DNA from: Diadema setosum
Taxonomy: Eukaryota; Echinodermata; Echinoidea; Diadematoida; Diadematidae
Reading direction: 5' to 3'
DNA length: 64,000 bases
NCBI RefSeq assembly: GCF_964275005.1
Contig: NC_092698.1
Coordinates: 34,081,162-34,145,161, forward strand
Part shown: one piece after another, positions 12,827 to 26,395 of the stretch
How positions within the stretch are numbered: position 1 is the first letter of the stretch
How the letters are laid out: each line of letters begins with the position of its first letter
Translations under genes and position numbers: made by a program
The notes under the pieces: generated by a model
Seen by the model: only the letters and a program-made list of their open reading frames with translations
The model's database searches: none
What the model was told of the DNA's origin: nothing

Positions 12827-15800
12827 TGTAGTATTGTACGAGGAGAAATGAGATAGTATGGAGTATGGCCGTGTCAGCCGAGCTCATCCTGGCGTTTTCC
12901 GCACGGGTGTGGGACAAGGGGACAGCGGGAAGAATCCTGCCCGGATTTTGGCCGTATTCTCTCCACTCGAAGTGTGCCCTGAAAGGCGATATCGCTTTGC
13001 AATAAATCAATTCCATTTGCAGGGCACAAATATACATTTACAACATACAGTCGTTTCGTCTCCCCCCCTCTTTTTTTTTTCCTCCGAAGTGCCTCGTATC
13101 ATTGCTTCTCTCTAATCATACAGATTTGTTAACTTTAGCTAATAGTGTTTGCGGTGGGAAATCGAGCATACACTGTAAATTTGTACTCCAACAGCAATTT
13201 ATCGTTGTTTACACCTGTGGCATGCATGTCCTATGCCTGGGTTAAACCAAACGCACTGTGAATGCGTAACCAACAACAAAAATACAGTACCCTGGCTGGG
13301 AAAAAGTATATTTGATCGTAGTAAAGTGGTGTGTGAAATGAATCGAAACTTATTTGAGGATTTTGACAATTTGCTTATTATTGGAAGTTTGTATGTGTCC
13401 CGATGAGAATTATCGTGCTTTTTTTCTCATTTTTCGTTATACCATTTTTTTTTTTCCCGGATCGCTCCTTACTGGCTCGGATCGAGACAAGTATTGCATT
13501 CATGTCATTGAGGCAGTCCAGACAGGGCTGATATTGAGAACATTACGTTCAAGTTGCTCTGTCCATGTTAGCCTGCAGGATCCGGACGTATGAGTCACGC
13601 GCCGAGTATTCCGAGCCAATCATACGAAATGAACTCTAATATCTTGCTTGTTCTGGCCAATCATGCGTGTTTGGGTCTTTGTTTTTGTTTTGTTTTCGAG
13701 GACCAGGAAGAATGATACAAGTAGGCCCGCTTTACAGAGAGGAGTAAACTTGTTTTCATAATCACTCATCAAAACGGAAATTTACCAAAATAAGAAAAAC
13801 ATTTCACTAGAGTGAGGGGAACCTCGCTTTTCTCTTTTTTTTTTTTAATTAGTTTTCAGCAAAAGAAAAAAAAAAATGGAGGTAACTTGTGTTCTTCCAA
13901 GTCGTGGCAACAGGTTGGAATGCGTCTATAGAATGTGACAGTTCTCGCGCACTTTTTCGCGTTCCTGAGGCATTGGTAAAACGGATCACCCTCGTAGCTC
14001 GTTCGTTATTTTTGAAAGCGCCGCGCCCAAATTTGCCAAAGAAGATGGATCTGTTTGAAGTGTTCGAGGTCAATGATGTCCGTATTAGGCCAAGAAGAGA
14101 CGAAATCGAGTTTTAAATCTCGCGGAGAAAACGAATGCGTTCTGACATGTCATTTAAAGAGAAAGAGGAAGAAATCGCCCGCCCTGCGTAAATTGAGGGG
14201 AGGGATGAATCTTCATCGAACGAGAATTCGCGATTTTTCTTACCCTTTATCAACTGAAGTGAACTTTATTGTTTCTCGCCATACCAAGAACACGAGCCTC
14301 GCTCTGCATCAAATTTAAGTCATAGAACTTGTCGAAATGTGTCGATGTCTGTCTTGTCGTCGGTGACATGTTGGTGGTAAAAACAGACGACTGCCGCCGA
14401 TTAGTGGCACTATGTGGCAATTCAGACATTTTATTCCATATCAATGGGCTCCGCGGGAAAACCATCAAACAAAGCTAAACGCGAGAACCGAATCTCTTCA
14501 AACTCCATCATGAGGGTGTTCGTCGGAAAAACACACAGTCGTTGATGTCATTTCTCCACCACCGACAGAATTGGCCCGACGCAATAAACCGCAATTTCTG
14601 CGCTCATTCTGCTTTGTTTTGTGTGTTTCCTTTTTTATTTTCGAGGCTTTGTGATTTGTGGCGCTCTCTTGCGCTGCTGACGAGAAGTGGCACACGAGTG
14701 GTTGAGGGCTGCTCGCTTCGGCAGAGCGTCGACGCGGCGAGAATTCTTCGCCGTCGGTTTAGGACACAACACACGGGTGACTGGAGGGCATTTTGTGCCT
14801 TGGCCTGAGCCAAAATTTCTGTCAGGCTCTTGAGTCATGCGCTTCAGCGATCAACACTTGTAATTCCTCGAACGGAAGTAGAGAAATCTCTGTTTTTTTT
14901 TTATATTATTATTATGTTGCCGTTGTTGTTTGCAAATGACTATTTTTCATATAAAAAGTTTTTTTCGAAGGAGCAACACGTCAATGAATAAACTACACAT
15001 AAAACGTTTATCTTAACCACGAGCTACAAGGAAAGCGTATTGATTCGTCGGTGAAAAAGAAATAGATTTTTGTTTCAATCTCGCATAGTATAATACAAAA
15101 AGACCCTTAACCAATCCATAACACGCAAATGTCATCCATTGCGTGTAAAGAAAAATTCACTCTTATCAGTAGATTATGGGGTCCACTCGGTCGGCACGCC
15201 TTTAAACTATCGTCTTTCCTTGACGCGTGCTACTGTGACGAGCGTTATTTGCACACTTGCAAATTATGCGAAGTAGAAATGAAATATGCTCTTTGTTTAT
15301 TCGTGGTCTTTTTTTCTACCTCCCAGTTTGCTTTTGGCACGATTGATACGTTTCCGTCAACAGACGTGTATGCGATAGCTTTCATGTTGAGCCTGGGTCC
15401 GTTGAAATGGATAAAGCCTGCATGACTTTGCTAAATACCAGTTTCTTAATTAACATATTTTGTAAGGATTTGAAGAAGAAACATTTATGGAATGCGTAAA
15501 GACGTTCACTGCCACGTATTTTACAAACATAACATCGACATAACGTGAATGTCAACAATACTTTACACAACTATCTACGTTGAACGCTTAGGCAGAAAAT
15601 AATGTTACAAGATAGTGTTGTAACATCGTTGTATTCTTCTTGATAGTAGACAGGCTTCAGCTGTCTGTGTAGACAATAGAAAGGGGAGGGGAAAGGTAGA
15701 GAGTGCAAGACCGCATGACTGGTGGTCATCACACAGCCAAACATGAACGCATGATCCCTATGTCTGTGAACGTCTACACCTTCCATTCAGTATTTCACTT

Positions 15801-17538
15801 CTTCCTCCACCCACTTACCTCCTTTTTTTAACCCAGAGTCCCTCTCCTGGTATCCCCCTTGCTCCACCATCTCAAGTTTGTTCCTTCATTGTTCGCTCAT
15901 TCTTCCCATCCGTTCTTCCTTAGCCTTTCTTTGTTTCTATGTGGCTATATAGCGCCCTTACACTCATCGAGACTACACGTTAAGTGGACACATGATGATT
16001 ATCGTAGGCTATTACACTACGCCAACATAAAAAAGAGAACAATAATTGATCTTATTAACTTGTTCCATTGAAGCCATTATAGGGAGTCTAAGCCAGAGCT
16101 ATTAAAAGGAGCGTAATCGCATGTTGGGGACTCGAGTCCCACAAAACGACGGTGCAGGGGGGAGAGGTTGTACAATGGTCCACTAAGTGTAAGCAGGAAA
16201 CAGAAATGCAGTCCTAAAAGGAACGAAAAAAACCAAGTGTTTTTCTCTCTCTCTTCCCCTCTCTTTCATTTATGGTCTATAACGGAGTATGAGTTTCATG
16301 AATATTTTGGTCATAAAATAATCCGCTTATTGTTATAGAGCGTATCAACTATAATCGCTTTTGATGTTTATGTGCGCCCTGCTTGAATGTGGTGAGTGGC
16401 AGAATCTGGGGTACAAGAAGAGAGGGTAACGGCTTCCAGGGGATAAGGTACTATAGTAACAGGTTTCTGGAACACAACTTGAAATATGTCATACGAACAT
16501 TCATGCATCTTCAATTTGTGACGAGAATTCGTCTCTCCTTTCCTTCGCAGTGATTAGTAAACTGGGGCTAAAAAATTGATATCTGCCACGGGGTGGTCTC
16601 TTTCGCTCTTGGTTTCCCTGTCCCTGAAAAAGCTTTAACTGTTGTCAACACTCCACAAGGATTTTGATTCCCTCATTATGACATGGCTATCCTAAATGCC
16701 ATTCTTTAAATCACCGTAATTTTTTCCGAATGAAATCATACTTGTGTGAAGGGGAAACATATTGTGGCTGTCGATGTGTATCAACTGAGTGCGTGTGTGA
16801 GCCATGTTTGCGCTCACTTATGTGTGCTTGTGTGTAATCATTAGAGTCGGGCTGTGAGGTTAAACATGCAGGTCATGATGACAGGATGCATTCTAACGAA
16901 TTATGCTCCAGTTTCATAGTGACTTAAACAAAGAATTGAACAAAGGTTTTGGAACATAATAATTATGCACGAACAAGGGCCTTGGTAGCTAACCCATATA
17001 CCTAGTTATCATAGTATAGGCCTACCTAGTTATCAGTCTAGAGACCACTGAAAACGGACGCGACATGATTCACACAATAGAAGTACATAGCTTCATGGTG
17101 ATTTGTATTTACAACGAACTCTCATGATCCATCGAATTCTGTATCAAATATAAATTTGAATCTATATATTCGTTTTCACCACCTCAATCGAACGAAATAT
17201 ATCATGCTTCCTTAAATACGGAAATATGTATCATGTATATCTTCTACAACGTTCCTTTGTAGAATCATTTGAGCTGAACCTAGAACCAATGATATGGTTG
17301 TTGTTGTTTTTTCACAAAAAGGTTAATAAACAATCGTTCCACGCATACCTACAGCAAGCGACTTATTCGTTGAAATATAACGTATAACATGCGATTGACT
17401 AATTTCTGTATCAAAGAAAAAGAATCTTATAAAGCAATGTGAATCAATATTACACGAATATGAAGACTTGCTAAGATCTCCTTTTTTAAAAAACAAAATC
17501 TGAAGGCGTGCGTACCAGTTCTTCGATTTGTTTAGTTC

Positions 17539-17800
17539 AATTGAGATTTATTTCCATTCTATTCAATCACAAAATCGTTAAAAAAGAATACAAAGTATAC
17601 ATTATACAAGCATGATTTCATCATTTTCAACAAATACACCATATAGAATATAATGATGTATAATAAACGATACATGCAATTTCTTTTAATAACAAAGATA
17701 ACAAAGTAGACCTACATTTGAAAGATTGAAAAAGAATAAGTATTAGAATGGAAAAAAAGTGGCCCACTGGAAAGCAGGGGCTGTAAGACGTGGATCACTT
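17539..17800 (-). mobile_element. Probable retroelement 3' tail (SINE or LINE), minus strand
   Basis: Read on the minus strand, the segment ends in a form like AATGGAAATAAATCTCAATT followed by GAA, the look of a retroelement 3' end with an AATAAA signal. Internally it shares a block with the segment at 44363-44640: GGCCCACTGGAAAGCAGGGGCT here, against GGACCCACTAAAAAAGCAAT followed by GCTTG there. No coding part is visible. The link between the two copies is by eye and loose. Confidence 0.35.
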
Positions 17801-18138
17801 GAGTCATAATTTATACTAAATATCATCCAGAATCAATTCATATACAACAACAACAAAATCATAATAGATAATATATACTTCCAAATACAAAAAGTGCAAA
17901 TTAGAATTTGCTAATTGAGTGATTAATGTGTGGTAATTATTCATTAATTAAGACGCATTTGCTATAGTATTACTGTTTGATGATTACACACGAAGCACGA
18001 GCGAGGGGATACATTAAGGTAAGTTCAACCTCTGACCAAGTATCTGACTCATTCCAAAGGTTTGAATTATTTTCCATCGTATTCAAACTACATGTGTCTC
18101 CGTTGCCAGCCTCTCATCTCGTCTCTCCCATTTCCCTG

Positions 18139-18156
18139 CCCCCCCCCCCCCCCCCC
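18139..18156. repeat. Poly-C run
   Basis: An uninterrupted C run of about 18 bases within a pyrimidine-rich stretch (18115-18185). Confidence 0.9.
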
Positions 18157-21100
18157 AACTCTCTCGCTCTCCCTCCCGCTCCTTATCGTCGCGACTCACT
18201 TGTTGAGATTGCAAGAGATCAGCAGTGATTTGTATACGGTAAGCTTTGTAGATTCCGACCCGGCTCGCTCTGCGCACACTCCGCAACTATGACAATGCTT
18301 TGGATGTTGGCGTGGGTCCACAGCTATACGCAAGGCGTGTCGAGTCATTTTCATGATAAGGATGTTTTCGTTTCATTTCATATTAATTTTCATCGCAAAT
18401 GAAACATTTTAGTGTACTCTCCATTCGTAACCTTTCGATCGTCTTTCACAAGTTTATTTCTATAGACGAGTGCATAGAAAATGACTTAAATTTAAGATTA
18501 TAAGATTCACAGTACATTACAAGCTCTCGACGTTTGGTTTCCAGCTAAGCCGACATGTGTTCAGTTCTAAACACTTCAAAGGTTATATTATTTTTTTTCT
18601 GCTCAATTTTTGTAGAGGGGATGTTAAACCTACAGACTGCACGCGTGATTTCTTCTGTTTTCTTAGATGACAAAATCAATGATAGCTAATGATGATACCA
18701 ACATGTTTTTATGACCTGATCATGTGGATTTTTTCTCGCAATGGTTCTCCTGATTAAAAAGAGGAAGGATCTGTATCCACAAACAGAATTGCAATAAGAC
18801 AATTGCACACACAACACCCAACATCCAATTTAAACATGTAAAAGTCACGTGTTCTGGTCCAATTGATAACATGTCGATGATAATGTATGAAATATCGAAG
18901 CTTATCTACTGTTTAATGAACGAAATCTGCAAAGTCATGTCATTTTAGTTATGCTCTCTTAGTGCCTTCCGATGGGGTATAAGCAAAGAGGTTCCAACGG
19001 AAGATAATAGCACGTCGCATCTCCCACATTGTGCTACCTCGATTTGTACGTTAATCCATTATTATACTTGCTCACGCTACTGGATGAATCATGCGCGGGT
19101 TTTACTGTGCGTGTCGTACAGGTGCACGATCAAAGCGTGCTCATCGGCGTGCACAATCACGATATTTTATCTGAAACGCACGTACATGCCTTTAAGACAC
19201 ACGAACACGATGTTCCTGGCATTTACCATGTCAAGGATGCTCAGATAGAAGAAAAACAGAGCGAAAATAAGACATTACTCAGCCAACGTGTTTACATTAT
19301 AAGGGTTTGAGAATATCAATTTTCTTTTCTTTAAGGGGTCACTGTCTGTCTTTTATATTTTCGATATTATCTCCGGTTGTTTTTGCATCAAAATTGTCTA
19401 CCGACAATTCATTTCCTCTGTTACAAGACTCTGGCAAAAAATAGAAAATAAAAAATAAAAATAACGTACTAAGGAACAAGACATGGCCTGCCATAATTAC
19501 CAGCTGCACGAAACAGTTTGTTACCCTGCAAACTCTGGCCTGCAAAGTACCCTAATTATGTCATTTTAAAGCGAAATTCTCTGTGGTCTCATTCCGGATA
19601 CCAATACAAAATTACTATGACAACGGTGAAGAATGGCAATCAAACTATATGTCCTCAATATAAACTAAGCAGAGTCGGAGAAGTTTCATCTATATCACAC
19701 TTTTGGCTGCAAGGCAGCTGAGGAGAATTTTACTGAACATTCCCAGAGGTGATCTGCCACATTGAGATACCACGTATATACTGACACTAAATTCTTTAAT
19801 GTTTTTTAAAATAACGAAAGCTGGGTATAGCATTTTTCTCTCATTGTCATCAGTGTTAAAAGACCATCATCAAAGCTTATGAAATTTCACAGCAAGCAGT
19901 ATCATGATTACAAGAGTACATTCTAAACATTCAGTCGTTGTTGTTCATCCATTGTTGTGTAATAATACATCAAGCCGAGTGAATTTTCTATTTTCGTAAA
20001 CGTCTCCAGGAAACAGCTTAATAGTCGCGCACGTACAAGTGCCAAGCCGACCTCATGAAATTCACATATTCCAACATGAACCAACTCAATTCAGTTATTT
20101 CTTTATGACGTTCACGAGATGATTATATCTTCCCTGCAGATTTTCTTTATTGGAATAACTCAAGATCGTGGCAATCTGAAGGTATTCTCCTCTGTAACAG
20201 GAAGGAAATGTCTCACGATATTTTGTCTCAAAGGCACTTGTCACCGAAAAATTATTCTTAGTACACGTTTGCACGAGGCAAGGATAAGACAAGACCAAAT
20301 TACATACCAAACCAACACCGCGCACATGATAGCCAGGCAAAATAATAACAATAGTTATCTCTTGGAATCACGTGACTGAGACGCTAGCTTCATTTTGCCA
20401 TTCAAAATACGTGGAGCACCTGTTCACGCAAATACATACACATATACAATACCGATATACATTCACTGAGCTATTGTTACGCTGTGTAGTGAATTCTGTA
20501 TATATACCGTGATCATTCTGTCTCTAGTTCTGTTTACAAAAGTATAATGACATTGAATTTAAACATAACTCTGTATTGGTGATCTTCTGGTATATTTCTT
20601 TGTCCTAAAGCAGCAAATTAAAAATCAAAGAATGAGGAAGATCTTGACGTTATATCTGGACCATTAGATTTGAAAGCTGTAAAGATTCTCTTGTGATTGC
20701 TATCACGGTTCGCCTAAAGAGTTTAGGAAGGTTTCTCTGTAGGCCTATTTAGCTGGCTGGATCAACCTGTCTGGAGCTATCTATGCTCTCGTTCACAGGG
20801 AAGTATCGGCACGCTTCGAATCTCTGAATCTGTATAAGAGAGACTATTTGCCGCTCTACTTTCTTCTGCAGTCCCCATCAACCATCTCAGTAGCAGACGA
20901 CGTAACCAGAGCATGCAATGGTGTGTTACGGCACAATGGGTGGGGTCCGTCGAGGACAGAACCTCGCCCGTACGACAAGATCTGGCGGGACTGCTACAGG
21001 TCGTTGTGCTGCTTGATGATTCGAACAAAATGACCTACTCAACGTCCAGTGTGCACGCGCGCGTCAGAGTTACGTCTTGTTTTACCGTAAGTCTTACTCA

Positions 21101-21450
21101 GTTTCATCAAACGAAACTGCAGGTATATCTGGGCTCGTTGATACATCGGTCCAATAGTGCCAACGAGCCTCCAGGCCATAAGCCCTTCAATTATTTCCTG
21201 CATAATTGCCTCAGATTCAACGCTTACTCGTAGCGCATTTTCTGCATTTCGTGCTCGCGCGCGATGTGGCGTTCTTGGCCTACGAAATGATACTATTATT
21301 ACACATACGGACTCATAAGCAGGAGAGATTTGTAGTTAGAGCACGAAGTTGAAGCAAGATAGGTAGACCGACCTTTGCTGAGAGAAATATAGAAAAAGAA
21401 AGGAAATAAAAACACTGAAGTGCTCGATGAAAAGAAATGCTCAAACAGGT

Positions 21451-21462
21451 TATCTATCTATA

Positions 21463-21498
<36 letters not shown>
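21451..21498. repeat. (TATC)n microsatellite
   Basis: Near-perfect TATC/ATCT tetramers. Confidence 0.95.
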
Positions 21499-22679
21499 AC
21501 TTATTGTAAACGAAAAAGAAAAGAGAAAGATTAAGAAAAAAGAGTTAGCTTTTTTTTTTAATCGCACAATTAGTCTGGGTTAAAATAACGAATTAGTTCA
21601 GAGCTAATTCACTCGTTTTGATTTCATTATATATTACAAATATTATCATATTACCATTTAGTCCACCCCTAAGTTAGATAGTTCTACAACGGACATCTCT
21701 GCAGTCAGATTCACTCGTCCATACCGAAAAAAAAAAACTGTTTGCTGATCAAACCATATTTTGTTCCAGCTTATCAATTCTCGTGTTGTCGAATATCTAC
21801 ACATCTTTGACGAATCCACATGTAAATTTGTGTGAGTCTATAGGAATTTCGAAATATCAGTCAATATGCAAAGAAATATCTTTCTCGCCTTTATTTCGAC
21901 ACTTTCTCTTCATCAATATCGAAAACACAACTTATCACAGTGGGTTACGTAAACTGAAAAGATTGTAGCCGAGCTGTTATCCTGCGGATTTCATAACCAA
22001 CTTAGCCGGAACAATGTCAGAAATTCCACGCGCATATCTGACCCTTTCTGTGTCAGAACGGGATATGAAATATGTGTGGTCCATCCACACTCGCGCACTC
22101 GATCAGAGTTAACTATAGAGAATGATACAGGTTTTTATCTTCGTTAATGTTTCCCTCAATATCTCATCTCATGCTCAAATGATCTCCTGCATTTTTTTTT
22201 TTAAACACTACAACTACAGCTAGAGTATATCAATTCCCTATGTAAAGACATGTCTGACTTACTTTTTTTTTCTTTGTGTTTTCTTTGGTTTGCTCGCCAA
22301 ATTTCAGTTTTATCAATCATTGATTTCAATTTAACTTGTATTTACTTGTTGTTTCAATAACCGGTCTTTCGGAGATAGGAACTCCCCTTCTCAACCTCAT
22401 CTTCTTGACTTTCCTTCTCAATGACGGCAATGCATTCCTTCTTTTGCAAACACTCGTGCCATGAGGTGAAAAATTCCTTTAATTTCCCTTTTAAACAAGC
22501 TTTTGTAATTCTTTTGAAATTTGTGTCATTATATTACAGCCGCAAAATGCCAAGAGTTGTGTGAGGTTTTTATTTGTATTATCAATAATTAGTGTCGTGA
22601 TTTGCTTGTCGTGGACGTAATGGACGCTTGTCAGACAGCTTCAAGTCATCTAGTATAGGACTACAGACAATAAGGATGA

Positions 22680-22795
22680 AGGGACTTGCTTATACAAGTA
22701 CTGTATAAGCGCACAACCGCCTCACCCAGGACACTCGAACCACTGACCTCGGGTTGACAATCCGTTTCGCTATCCACTGAGCCATACACAAAATG
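22680..22795 (-). mobile_element. tRNA-derived SINE fragment, minus strand
   Basis: On the minus strand the head has a box A-like TGGCTCAGTGG (22774-22784) and a box B-like GGTTCGAGTGTCC (22729-22741), correctly ordered and spaced for a type 2 Pol III promoter. After the tRNA-like head there is a hairpin with perfect 9-base arms, GCTTATACA and TGTATAAGC, at 22688-22696 and 22702-22710. Box B has an extra base (GTGTCC), so it is probably inactive. No clear A-rich tail or target duplication was seen. Confidence 0.6.
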
Positions 22796-24229
22796 TCTTT
22801 CGGAAACGAAAATACTAGTACACAGAATATTTGCTCACGTCATAATTGCGCCATCGAAAAAAATTTCGAATTTTTGCTATTTCACTTATCTACTGGAGGA
22901 CATGTCAGATTATAATCACCTTCTTTTTTTTTTTACCGTTCTTGACAAGCCCTCATTTCGGAATAATGGCAGTCTATTTCTATCTGTTTTTATACATCAA
23001 TATCTTATAAACAGCACTGGTTGCCTATAGTTAGATGGCTGCGTTTTTCATTCGACTACATTTTGTGCATTTGAAGCATCGAAAACAAAATCACTCTTTC
23101 AAATGGAAGAAATGACATGATAGTTTCACGATTTGAGGTTGTTTCTATTTAAAAAAAGGAAGAAAATCTTACTTGATTTCAGTGTGGACATGTCACGTCA
23201 TGTAAAGTTCTTAAACTAGGTTTCATGACAACCTTTCTTTATTTTGTTCGTTTTTTTTTGTTTTTTTTTTTTGTTTTTTTGTTGTCTGGTTTTCTTTTTA
23301 GCAAACTCAGAAACATATGCGTCTTTAACCTTTAGATGTGGGTTCGACGTCGATCTTTGTGGGATAAGAGGCTTGCAGCGGATCATTGAAGACGAAGATT
23401 TATTTCATCTTTTTTTTTTAACGGAAATAAACTGCTTTGACGAAGTATGTCGCATTCATCTGTATCATGAATCGAGGCGCAGCATCAATACATGTTCTTC
23501 TCCAGTACAACTAGATTCATGCGGATTTATGATAGCAGACGTGATTTTTTTGTTTTGTCTGGTGTCATATTGCATATTATTTTGAATAATTATCCACCCC
23601 GAAGTCTCGGGCATTACTACTCGATATGAGCGCGATCCCGAATGATAACGACCCAAGCTTTAACCGCATCGTATAGACATGAGCATGGCGACCCATCCTC
23701 GCTATTTTATCCTCTATCTCCAATCAAATTACCCATTACCAAGAGATCATTCTCTCAATCTAGCCGATTGTATGATTCCTTTTTTATCGAAGGATGGCTT
23801 CAAATTAGACTTTCGTTGAAAAATCTCCATTTGCTCCAGTTGTCAGAGTTTGTAAAAGAAGGTACGACAACTTCTGTTTTTAGTTCTAATTAACATTTTA
23901 ATGAAATCAAATTTCAAATTCCATTAGAATAATCGTTGGGAATACATAGATATCTCTTGAGCTGAGTTGACAAGCAACTTTCTCATTTGGAGAGCATGCG
24001 AACACCCAATAACATAAAGTTGTCGGGGTTTTTTTCAGTTTGAAAAAAAAGTATGCAAAACATGCGAACTTCGTAGTGTAAAGTTTGTGTGTTTGTGTGT
24101 GTGTGTGTATTTTTGTAAAAGAAAATTTTCAACTTTTAAGTGCGTGCAATGTGAATAAGCAGTGATCAGTGTGAACAAGAGAATGCGTAGTTACTATATG
24201 AATACGATTTAAATGAATGTTCTGGCTTA

Positions 24230-24231
<2 letters not shown>

Positions 24232-24260
<29 letters not shown>
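24232..24260. repeat. (CA)n microsatellite
   Basis: Perfect CA run. Confidence 0.95.
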
Positions 24261-24262
<2 letters not shown>

Positions 24263-24418
24263 CAAAACAGCACAAAACCTGAAGTCGGCTTGAGCTGAAA
24301 TCAATGAAAGACAGTGGTATCAGATTGGGTACAATTAATTTACCAAAATAATCATCCATACGACTGCTATACATCGCGATGCCCATAAACATTTGGTAAG
24401 CTGTTTTCAAGACGCAAA

Positions 24419-24460
24419 ACAGACAGACAGACAGACAGACAAACAAACAGACAAACAAAC
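24419..24460. repeat. (ACAG)n/(ACAA)n microsatellite
   Basis: ACAG tetramers passing into ACAA. The Cys/Leu/Phe/Val-rich minus-strand open frame over it is an artefact. Confidence 0.9.
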
Positions 24461-25285
24461 AATAAATCTAATGTTCCTCGTACCAGTTAGCATTACATCA
24501 TGTCTTGTATGGGTAAATCGAATGCCATTCAGCGATTGGACAATCATCATCACGTGATGGTGGTTTTTTTTTTTTTACGTTCTCCTTTGTAAACGTTTGA
24601 CAACACAAATGATGCTACTCTATATATCTAACGGTGACATTTTCAGCGCAGTTGGTGGAGTGAATTTTTATGTTCTTTGCAAAGCCAACAAATAATGAAG
24701 GACCGATTATTCGCAACAAAAAGGGTGATTTCGGGAAAGCAGCTTGTGATAAATTCAGGTACGCAAATTTAGGTACGCACCACGGGCATTGTAATGCCCT
24801 AATGTACAAGTTGTTGATGATGCGAGATGGATTCCACTGAAAGATTCAAGCTGAAGGTACGCGTTTAAACGTTCTTTACCCAACGTATGTAATTTTGCTG
24901 TCGGGACCACACAGAATGTTCTAACTTCAGGATGTTTCGCGCTATTTCAGGAAGGTTACGAGTCCCTAACGAAACCCCTCGGCATTTTTAACCGCCCTTA
25001 TTAGCATTTCAAAGCTTTCAGATGAAACTTTTTGTATGTGCTCTCCTACAATGTACGTAACGATGCTTGAAGATCCTCGTCCAACATATCAATGCACACT
25101 TAAACTTCCAGTCACCCCCCAAGAAAAAGAGGAAAAGAAATAGTTTATACTTTCGAAGGGTTGTCACCATCCGATGGTTGCCGAAGAGCTATATAAATCA
25201 TTGTACCTTACATTTTCTGTACGATGACGATGCAGTGACTGAAAACAGAAAGAACGGAATAAAAACAATGTGCCTGTAAATAAAA

Positions 25286-25294
25286 ATGATAATC

Positions 25295-25326
<32 letters not shown>

Positions 25327-25362
25327 AATAATGATGATAATAATAATAATAATAATAATAAC

Positions 25363-25403
<41 letters not shown>

Positions 25404-25414
25404 TAATAATAATG

Positions 25415-25467
<53 letters not shown>

Positions 25468-25468
25468 G

Positions 25469-25500
<32 letters not shown>

Positions 25501-25530
25501 AATAACAATAATATAAATAGTAGTAATAAT
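25286..25530. repeat. Long (GAT)n/(AAT)n trinucleotide microsatellite
   Basis: GAT units to about 25325, then mostly AAT with scattered GAT and AAC variants for about 200 bases. It is followed at 25553-25640 by ATT-rich sequence, the complement, so the pair could fold back. The long polyAsn, polyIle and polyLeu frames on both strands come from the repeat. Confidence 0.95.
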
Positions 25531-25687
25531 ATCATAATTGTTGTTAAGTAATATTTTATTGTTATAATTATTATTATCATTATTATTTTTTATTATTATT
25601 GCCATTATAATTACTTCAATCATGATAATGATAACAATAACAATAATTTATTGTTCCGTATTAACGCTTATACTGCAAACTGGGGGG

Positions 25688-25854
25688 GGGGGCATTTCAT
25701 GAAGGAACTTGTCGGATAAAATATCTGACAAGTCAATTATATCCGACAAGTTTTGAGAAATTCTTTAGTCTGATTGGCTGATTTCTCTGAATTTGTCGGA
25801 TATAATTGACTTGTCGGACATTTTATCCGACAAGTTCCTTCATGAAATGCCCCC
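25688..25854. mobile_element. MITE-like foldback element with long terminal inverted repeats
   Basis: The left arm begins GGGGGCATTTCATGAAGGAA and carries TTGTCGGATAAAATATC; the right arm is its near-exact reverse complement, ending CATGAAATGCCCCC. The arms match with few mismatches over about 65 bases each. Repeats of TTGTCGGATA and TATCCGACAA sit inside each arm. The element is about 167 bp with no coding capacity, as expected for a non-autonomous DNA transposon. A C/G run at the left end hides the exact edge, and no target duplication is clear. Confidence 0.85.
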
Positions 25855-26029
25855 TTGATCTGTTATCTGGTCTGCTATTTCAAGAAAAATAGAATAAATT
25901 TACGGGGTGCGTCCTAAACTACGACAGGAACATTTTGGCTTTGAGGTTTTTTTTTTTTTGTGTGTGTGTGTGTGTTTTTTTTTTGTTTTGTTTGAAAATG
26001 TCTTCTTCTTTTTTTTTAAACTGTGGTAG

Positions 26030-26395
26030 AGTGTTCCAGGTGACGGATCCGTCAGCATAATGAGAATAAGCGCTCGGCAGCCTTAGTATTTGTACATGGG
26101 ATTTGAAGTAAATTTTTGTCGTTTCGTGAATTGATATGATATCTGGAGACTGCAGGAGTGTTTAGTAAGTGAGACAGCTACTTGAGCAGCAGTATTCATC
26201 GTGCACTTGTAAACCAAAGGAGCTAGTTTGTAATCAGTTCGCCATTTGATGGGAAGTCAGTGTATGAAAGGAGCACTGGGTGATCTTTTCTTCGCGCCAA
26301 GTACCAGGCGAGTCATTCGAGTTTGAACTTTCTGGAGTCTTTTCACATCGTTGGCATTCATGTTCGTCCGCAGAGAATTTCTAACATCGATAACA
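26030..26395 (-). pseudogene. Non-LTR retrotransposon remnant: C-terminal end of reverse transcriptase
   Basis: Translated on the minus strand this reads VKRLQKVQTRMTRLVLGAKK, then a stop, then LPIKWRTDYKLAPLVYKC. Further on, in another frame, it reads RLPSAYSHYADGSVTWNTLP. Together these follow the order of the C-terminal region after the RT domain in CR1/L2/Jockey-like elements: LQ-VQNRAARL, HWLPV-RI-FK, then FS-A-P-WN-LP. Internal stops and at least one frame change show it is dead. Upstream RT or endonuclease parts are not present. Confidence 0.75.

Noticed and set aside
14728..14757. Apparent palindrome around GAATTC in a GC-rich block
   Set aside because: Alignment of the arms needs two bulges; too weak to report as a structure.
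19029..19310. 93-codon His/Val-rich frame
   Set aside because: No domain and no flanking splice or promoter evidence.
24419..24460. Regular short direct repeats suggesting a CRISPR-like array
   Set aside because: Four-base units with no spacers: a microsatellite. Nothing in the window resembles a CRISPR array or prokaryotic genes.
25198..25623. 141-codon minus-strand frame and overlapping polyAsn, polyIle and polyLeu frames
   Set aside because: All are direct translations of the GAT/AAT repeat in different frames.
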